DNA from: Nocardioides sp. Soil797 | Lineage (GTDB): Bacteria; Actinomycetota; Actinomycetes; Propionibacteriales; Nocardioidaceae | NCBI GenBank assembly: GCA_001429555.1 | Contig: LMSR01000001.1 | Coordinates: 2,337-66,336, forward strand | DNA length: 64,000 nucleotides | Direction of reading: 5' to 3' | Shown here: positions 59,658 to 64,000 of the stretch, piece after piece | Position numbering within the stretch: the first letter of the stretch is position 1 | Layout of the letters: each line of letters opens with the position of its first letter | Program-made: the position numbers and the translations under genes | The notes under the pieces: model-generated | What the model saw: only the letters and a program-made list of their open reading frames with translations | Database searches by the model: none | Told to the model about the DNA's origin: nothing

Positions 59658-59743
59658 TCCCATTTCCCCGGGTACCCGGGGAAATGGGAACTTCCCGGCC
59701 GAAATTCCGGCCGGGAAGTTCTCATTTCGGCCGGGAGGTCAGG
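59658..59743 (+). repeat. 86-bp double-palindrome repeat, copy 1
   Basis: First part: a perfect 32-bp palindrome (16-bp arms, centre GGGT/ACCC, 59658-59689). Second part: a 14-bp stem around AAATTC (GAACTTCCCGGCCG and complement, 59688-59721). Third part: TCATTTCGGCCGGGAGGTCAGG (59722-59743), a further partial copy of the second right arm. It lies 47 bp after purL and 130 bp before the lipoprotein gene, so it can also act as a terminator. Confidence 0.95.
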
Positions 59744-59873
59744 GCTCCGATGGGCAACTCTGCCCTGACGTGACCATCCCGGCTCGGGTACGACGGCTTG
59801 CCCGACTGGTTTTGCCGAGTTGGGGCAGGGCAGGGTACTCATCAGCAACGCGACATCTCTCGAAGGGCACCCC

Positions 59874-61019
59874 ATGACGAATCGAAGCACTGCGACGTTG
59901 GGTACCTGCCTGGCTCTGGCCCTGGCCGTGACCGGCTGTTCCAGCGACGGAGACGACGCAGACAACGGTCACGACGATGACGGCGGGTTGAGCAAGGAGC
60001 ACAGCGTGCTGGGCGCGCTGGCCGAGATCCCTGAGTCGGTCGTCGATGAGGATTCGGTGCTGGTGCAGACCGCGGATCTGCGGGCAGCCTCGGAAGCCGA
60101 CGGCCTCGACGTCCCGACCGGCGGTAGCCGTGACGACGTTGCGAACTGGTTGTTGGGGCTGACCAACGACCCGCAGCGCAAGGTGTTCGTGCCGGTGGCC
60201 GAGTCCTTCAATTCGTTGGCAGCTTCGCCCGACGAGTTCGCCGAGGTGGCCGGTTGGTCCCTGATCGACGTGGACTCGTTCGTGGAGTATGCCGTCCCAC
60301 CGAGCACGTTCGCGGTGGCGCAGGGCGACTTCGACGACGACACCCTCGACTCGGACCTCATCGACGTGGGCGACGGCGTTGTCACCGACCGTGAGGGTGA
60401 TGACAACGAGGTCGACCCGGGAGAGCCCAGCGCGTTGAACCAGCTCGGTCAGCCAACGAGATTCGCGCAGCAGGGCGATCGGATCGCGTTGAGCAGGTCC
60501 ACTCCCGCCGTCGAATCGTGGCTCGAGGGTGAAGGCACCCTGGCCGACGATGATTCGTTCTCGAGCGTCGCCACCGCCCTCGACGACGAAGACGTCGTCT
60601 CGGCGGTCCTGGCCTCGGTCGCGGGTGGCTCTGACCCATCCGCTGCCCTGCTCGGAGAGGGCGCCTCGCCCGAGCAGCTCAAGGCGCTGCAGGAGGAGTT
60701 CGACAACTGGCTGCCGGAGAAGTCCTTCGACGCGGTCGGCATCGGCTGGGGCGTCGACGACGGGGAGGGCCGGGTGTACGCGGCGTACCACTTCGACTCG
60801 TCCTCGGCCGCCGAGGAGGGCGCGACGGCGTTGGAGAAGAACTACCGGGAGGGCAGCAGCCTCCAGACCCGGACCCCCTGGAATGAGCGGATGGACGTCG
60901 ACGACGTCGAGGTCGACGGGTCGGTCGTCACTGTGGCCGTGTCGCCCACTGCGAAGGGGGCGGTCATGGATCTTCAGCGGGCACTGCTCAGTCGCGACGC
61001 GCTCTTCATCTCGCGCTGA
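59874..61019 (+). CDS. Lipoprotein, acidic, function unknown
   Basis: A 381-residue exported lipoprotein. The signal peptide (STATLGTCLALALAVTGCSS) ends in a lipobox-type LAVTGC, so residue Cys is expected to be lipidated and the protein held on the outer membrane-facing leaflet. The mature part starts with an Asp-rich linker (DGDDADNGHDDDGG) and has mixed alpha/beta composition with about 60 acidic residues. I recognise no domain. GAAGGG precedes the ATG at 59874. It is bracketed by the two direct copies of the 86-bp repeat together with the next gene. Confidence 0.7.
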   Translation: MTNRSTATLGTCLALALAVTGCSSDGDDADNGHDDDGGLSKEHSVLGALAEIPESVVDEDSVLVQTADLRAASEADGLDVPTGGSRDDVANWLLGLTNDPQRKVFVPVAESFNSLAASPDEFAEVAGWSLIDVDSFVEYAVPPSTFAVAQGDFDDDTLDSDLIDVGDGVVTDREGDDNEVDPGEPSALNQLGQPTRFAQQGDRIALSRSTPAVESWLEGEGTLADDDSFSSVATALDDEDVVSAVLASVAGGSDPSAALLGEGASPEQLKALQEEFDNWLPEKSFDAVGIGWGVDDGEGRVYAAYHFDSSSAAEEGATALEKNYREGSSLQTRTPWNERMDVDDVEVDGSVVTVAVSPTAKGAVMDLQRALLSRDALFISR

Positions 61020-61114
61020 TCACGCTCCGAGAAAACTTTCGGCAGACCGTGCAACCTCCCTGGCGCCCCAGACGTATCCGGGGCATCACTGAACACAACC
61101 TCGGGAGGTTCCCC

Positions 61115-61891
61115 ATGAAGCTCAACAGGCTCGCCCCACTCGTCATCGTTGCCGGTCTCGTCGCTGGCGGAGCGGCCGCTGGGCTCAGCTCCTCGGCCCA
61201 GGCCGCGCCGCAGTGGAAGCGGACCGAGAAGGTCTGCCAAGACAGGACTGCAGGCACCGTCTGCCTGGAGCAGCGCACCAACACCGACACCGGCGTGCGC
61301 CAGTCGCGGATGGTCATCACACCCGCGAAGGGCCAGTGGATCCGCCCCGACGTGCACGCGGTCTTCGGTTGGGACTTCGGGAGCGAGGGCGGCGCGTGCG
61401 GCCAGGAGGGTTGCGCCAAGGTCACCAAGGCGACCAAGAGCGCCTGGATCCGGCAGCGCGACGAGGTCCGCGGGCTCGGCTACTCCACTCCACAGGGGAG
61501 GTTCAACATCTACCTGGGCCAGACCAAGCAGCAGTTGGTCCAGGGCTCGGGATGGAAGGCCGAGAACCCGGGCCGAGTGGCGGCCCAGTTCCTGGTGAAG
61601 CTGAAGAACAACAAGACCCACTACACCGGTCGCCTGCGCCTGCAGTCCGTCGACGGTGTCTCGATCCAGCCCCGGACCCTCAAGATCGAGCTGCTGAGGA
61701 ACGGTCAGGTGAAGGCGTCGGCCAGCAAGAGCTACCAGGTGGAGACCGAGGAGGTCGACTGGACCAGCGACGTGACCAAGGCGGTTCGGATGCCCAGCAA
61801 GGGCTTCTCCGCGATCCGGGTCACGGGCACCTATGAGACTCCGTCGGGCCGGCTGGGCAAGGTGTCCACGACGTACTCGCACGGGCGCTGA
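61115..61891 (+). CDS. Secreted protein of unknown function
   Basis: A 258-residue exported protein. The signal peptide (LAPLVIVAGLVAGGAAAGLSSSAQA) is followed by a mature region of mostly beta-strand character, with Cys-containing pairs (EKVCQDRTAGTVCLEQ and GGACGQEGCAKV) that may form disulfides. No catalytic motif or wall-anchoring signal is visible. GGGAGG precedes the ATG. It lies 95 bp after the lipoprotein gene and may be co-transcribed. Confidence 0.7.
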   Translation: MKLNRLAPLVIVAGLVAGGAAAGLSSSAQAAPQWKRTEKVCQDRTAGTVCLEQRTNTDTGVRQSRMVITPAKGQWIRPDVHAVFGWDFGSEGGACGQEGCAKVTKATKSAWIRQRDEVRGLGYSTPQGRFNIYLGQTKQQLVQGSGWKAENPGRVAAQFLVKLKNNKTHYTGRLRLQSVDGVSIQPRTLKIELLRNGQVKASASKSYQVETEEVDWTSDVTKAVRMPSKGFSAIRVTGTYETPSGRLGKVSTTYSHGR

Positions 61892-61910
61892 GCGCGCGCC
61901 CTCTCATCTG

Positions 61911-61996
61911 TCTCATTTCACCGGGTACCCGGTGAAATGGGAACCTCCCGGCCGAAATTCCGGCCGGGAGGTTCTCATTTCGGCCGGGAGGTCAGG
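61911..61996 (+). repeat. 86-bp double-palindrome repeat, copy 2
   Basis: Aligns with copy 1 without gaps over 86 bases, with five differences. The first palindrome (61914-61939) has 13-bp perfect arms (CATTTCACCGGGT and complement). The second stem (GAACCTCCCGGCCG and complement, 61941-61974) has 14-bp arms around AAATTC. The third part (61975-61996) is identical to copy 1. Here the left arm of stem 2 could pair instead with ATTTCGGCCGGGAGGT at 61977-61992, a perfect 16-bp alternative. It lies between convergent genes. Confidence 0.95.
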
Positions 61997-62009
61997 CCGA
62001 CGTGAGAGC

Positions 62010-62813
62010 TCAGGAGGAGTTGCGCATCGCCCTGAGCCCGACCGCAACGCCGAGGACGGCCACCACGGCCGAGCCGGCGAAACCGGCCACCACCGTGTCG
62101 AGCGGGAAGGTGCCGGAGAACAGCGCCCGCACCGCCTCGACGACGTACGTCAAGGGGTTGAGGTCGGAGGCAACCGCCAGCCAGCGCGGCGCCCCGTCGA
62201 GCGGGAGCAGGATCCCGGCGAGCAGCAGGACCGGGAAGATCGCGGTCTGCTGGACGGTCCAGAAGATCCACTCGTTGTCCTTCGACGCCAGCGCCAGCGC
62301 GAAGGACAGGGCACCGACACCGACGCTGAACAGCGCCAGTGTCGCCACCGCCAGGAGTACGCCGCCCAGGTGGAGGTCGAAGCTGAACGGCGTGACGACC
62401 AGCAGGATGATGGCGGTCTGCATCAGCATCGGCACCACCTCCTTCAGCGCACGCCCGACCAGGAGGGACGAGCGACTCAACGGGGAGACCAAGAGCCGTT
62501 CGTGTGAGCCGGTGAGCATCTCGTTGGTCAGGTTCGCACCGGTGAACGAGGCGCCCATCAGGCAGGTCATCGCCACGATCCCGGGCACGAACCACTGCAA
62601 CGCCGAGCCGTCGGGGGTCTCGGGGAGCAGGGGAGCGAAGAGTCCGAGGAAGACCAGGGGTTGGACCATTGCGAAGAGCACGGAGACCGGCTCCCGCAAC
62701 ACCGGCTTGAGTTCGCGGGTCATCACGTTCCACGTGTCGGCCAGGAATCCGTTGACGGGGCTGTCAGGCGTGGCCGCCACGGTGGCCTGGCGGTCCAGGG
62801 TTGCGGTGCTCAT
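62010..62813 (-). CDS. ABC-2 type exporter permease (DrrB-like)
   Basis: A 267-residue permease with six membrane helices, including FAMVQPLVFLGLFAPLLPE, the FTGANLTNEMLTGSHERLLVSPLSRSSLLVGR region typical of DrrB/NodJ proteins, and a C-terminal LDTVVAGFAGSAVVAVLGVAVG. It forms the membrane channel for the ATPase encoded just upstream; the start overlaps its stop by 4 bp. The substrate may be a drug or lipid. The C-terminal end comes close to repeat copy 2. Confidence 0.92.
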   Translation of the reverse strand: MSTATLDRQATVAATPDSPVNGFLADTWNVMTRELKPVLREPVSVLFAMVQPLVFLGLFAPLLPETPDGSALQWFVPGIVAMTCLMGASFTGANLTNEMLTGSHERLLVSPLSRSSLLVGRALKEVVPMLMQTAIILLVVTPFSFDLHLGGVLLAVATLALFSVGVGALSFALALASKDNEWIFWTVQQTAIFPVLLLAGILLPLDGAPRWLAVASDLNPLTYVVEAVRALFSGTFPLDTVVAGFAGSAVVAVLGVAVGLRAMRNSS

Positions 62814-63829
62814 GCTGCGACCTCTTCCTTGCTGGTGTGGCTGGAGGCGTCGGCGTTCTCGTGCGCCTCGCGCAGGCTGCGCCCGGTCAGGTTCAGGAAC
62901 ACGTCGTCGAGGGTCGGGCGGGCCACCTCGATGCTGCGCGGAGCCATGCCGCGGCGGTTCAGCTCCACGAGGAGGTCGGGAGCGAGTTCGTGGCCGCGGG
63001 CGACGCGGGCGGTGACGGTGGCGCCGATGCGCTCGACCTCGGCGCCGGGCAGCCGCGCGGCGTGCTCGGCGGCAACGGCCGCGTCGACCTCGTCGACCAG
63101 CCCGATGGTGAGCAGGTCTCCCAGGGCCGACTTCAGGGAGCGGGCCGTGTCGTCGGCGATGACAGCGCCGTGGTCGATCACGATGACCCGCTCGGCGAGC
63201 GCATCCGCCTCCTCGAGATAGTGGGTGGTCAGCACGATCGTCGAGCCGGTCGAGGCGTGCAACCGCTCGACCAGGCCCTGCAGGTTGGCGCGGTTCTGCG
63301 GGTCGAGCCCGGTCGAGGGCTCGTCGAGGAACAGCACCCGCGGCAGGTGCACCAGACCCATGGCGATGTCGAGTCGGCGGCGTTGGCCGCCGGACAGGGT
63401 GGACACCTTGCGATCGGCCACCGCGGAGAGGTCGAGGTCCTCGATCAGCTCGTCGGCTCGCGAGCGGGCAGCAGTCCGGCTGAGCCCGTGGGCCCTGCCC
63501 TGGCTGACCAGCTCGTCCCGCCCGTGCTGGACGTGCCCGGCGCCGTTGCCCTGGCCCACGAAGCCGATTGCGCGGCGTACCTCCCTCTGGCCGGTGACCA
63601 CGTCGTGCCCGGCAACCCTGGCCGTGCCGGACGTGGGCGGGATCAACGTGGTGAGCATGCGCAGGGTCGTCGACTTGCCGGCGCCGTTGGGGCCGAGGAA
63701 GGCCACCAGCTCGCCCTGGCCGATCTCCAGATCGAGGTCACGAACTGCCTCGACCGTGTTCCTGTGTGCCGTGAAGTGCCGGGTCAGGCCACGGGTCTCG
63801 ATCACGGGTGCTGCGTGTGTTGTCGTCAT
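62810..63829 (-). CDS. ABC-2 exporter ATP-binding protein (DrrA-like)
   Basis: A 339-residue ATPase. Walker A GPNGAGKST (46-54), Q-loop region, signature LSGGQ (145-149), Walker B LFLDEPSTGLDP with the catalytic Glu170, and the H-loop in VLTTHYLEEADALAERV. The C-terminal ~100 residues match the DrrA regulatory tail. Energises export with the permease encoded 4 bp overlapped downstream. I start at the ATG at 63829; a TTG at 63850 is the only upstream option in frame. Divergent from a WYL/YafY-type regulator. Confidence 0.93.
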   Translation of the reverse strand: MTTTHAAPVIETRGLTRHFTAHRNTVEAVRDLDLEIGQGELVAFLGPNGAGKSTTLRMLTTLIPPTSGTARVAGHDVVTGQREVRRAIGFVGQGNGAGHVQHGRDELVSQGRAHGLSRTAARSRADELIEDLDLSAVADRKVSTLSGGQRRRLDIAMGLVHLPRVLFLDEPSTGLDPQNRANLQGLVERLHASTGSTIVLTTHYLEEADALAERVIVIDHGAVIADDTARSLKSALGDLLTIGLVDEVDAAVAAEHAARLPGAEVERIGATVTARVARGHELAPDLLVELNRRGMAPRSIEVARPTLDDVFLNLTGRSLREAHENADASSHTSKEEVAA

Positions 63830-63892
63830 GGAGGACACTGTTCCGGCCAATCAGGCCACTTCCTGACCGCTATCGGATCTAGTCTGGACTCC

Positions 63893-64000
63893 ATGAACAC
63901 CAGCGCTCGGATGTTGCGGCTCCTGTCCCTCCTGCAGACGCATCGCTACTGGCCGGGCGGCGAGCTCGCCGATCGCCTCGAGGTCAGCGCACGCACGCTG
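63893..64000 (+). CDS. YafY/WYL-type HTH transcriptional regulator (5' end only)
   Basis: The first 36 codons of a gene that continues past the window: MLRLLSLLQTHRYWPGGELADRLEVSARTL is the HTH_11-type winged helix of YafY/WYL-domain regulators. It starts 63 bp from the divergent ABC exporter, which it may regulate. TAGTCT at 63880-63885 is a plausible -10 element with a very short leader. Confidence 0.85.
   Translation, partial: MNTSARMLRLLSLLQTHRYWPGGELADRLEVSARTL

Overview
The window is chromosomal DNA from a high-GC actinobacterium, most likely a Nocardioides-type member of the Nocardioidaceae. The support is the dnaK-grpE-dnaJ-hspR operon with HspR-type (HAIR) operators, a second HAIR site before clpB, DUF3151, DUF3817 and DUF445 proteins, a class E sortase, SigE-family sigma factors, a DUF222-HNH protein, frequent GTG starts and many GTGA/ATGA overlaps. 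The genus call is inference from gene content. No rRNA, tRNA, CRISPR, prophage or intact insertion sequence was seen. No gene-free stretch exceeds 300 bases; the longest (50698-50979, 29842-30109, 59611-59873, 34747-34987, 7094-7327) are described where they hold something.

Layout. 1-7.1 kb: a partial gene, a divergent EamA exporter/MarR pair sharing one operator, an aldo/keto reductase, a phytoene-desaturase-like flavoprotein and a GH38 alpha-mannosidase. 7.1-17.0 kb: the heat-shock block (dnaK, grpE, dnaJ, hspR, then TetR, DUF445, Abi-alpha-like, clpB); the dnaK and clpB transcription units have HAIR operators with identical perfect arms. 17.0-21.1 kb: a transmembrane Ser/Thr kinase divergent from an FHA-LuxR regulator, plus a membrane protein. 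21.1-28.7 kb: aminotransferase, sortase, DedA, SpoU methyltransferase, two paralogous sigma/membrane-protein pairs in mirrored order, and fructose-bisphosphate aldolase. 28.8-33.0 kb: an AbiEi/DUF559-like protein, an MFS exporter with its divergent regulator cassette, and DUF3151. 33.0-43.3 kb: class I LysRS, a HTH regulator, a lipid kinase, purA, a beta-propeller kinase, purD and purB. 43.3-49.2 kb: BCCT transporter, a Lys/Ala-rich secreted protein, a MhuD-like heme oxygenase, HIT protein and purC. 49.3-52.4 kb: two broken genes (DUF222-HNH and an aminoglycoside phosphotransferase) and RNase H. 52.4-59.6 kb: acyl-CoA synthetase, purS-purQ-DUF3817, a DUF1906 secreted hydrolase, purL. 59.6-64 kb: two secreted proteins, an ABC-2 exporter and the start of a WYL-type regulator.

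Seven genes of de novo purine/AMP synthesis (purA, purD, purB, purC, purS, purQ, purL) are spread over 23 kb in at least five units, interleaved with envelope, signalling and transport genes.

The most unusual content is non-coding. A 69-bp repeat occurs four times between 23.7 and 33.0 kb. All copies align without gaps, and an internal hairpin persists despite changes in its arms. A separate 86-bp double-palindrome occurs twice (59.66 and 61.91 kb); all five differences between its copies preserve base pairing. In addition, several genes end inside short tandem duplications that span or abut the stop codon.
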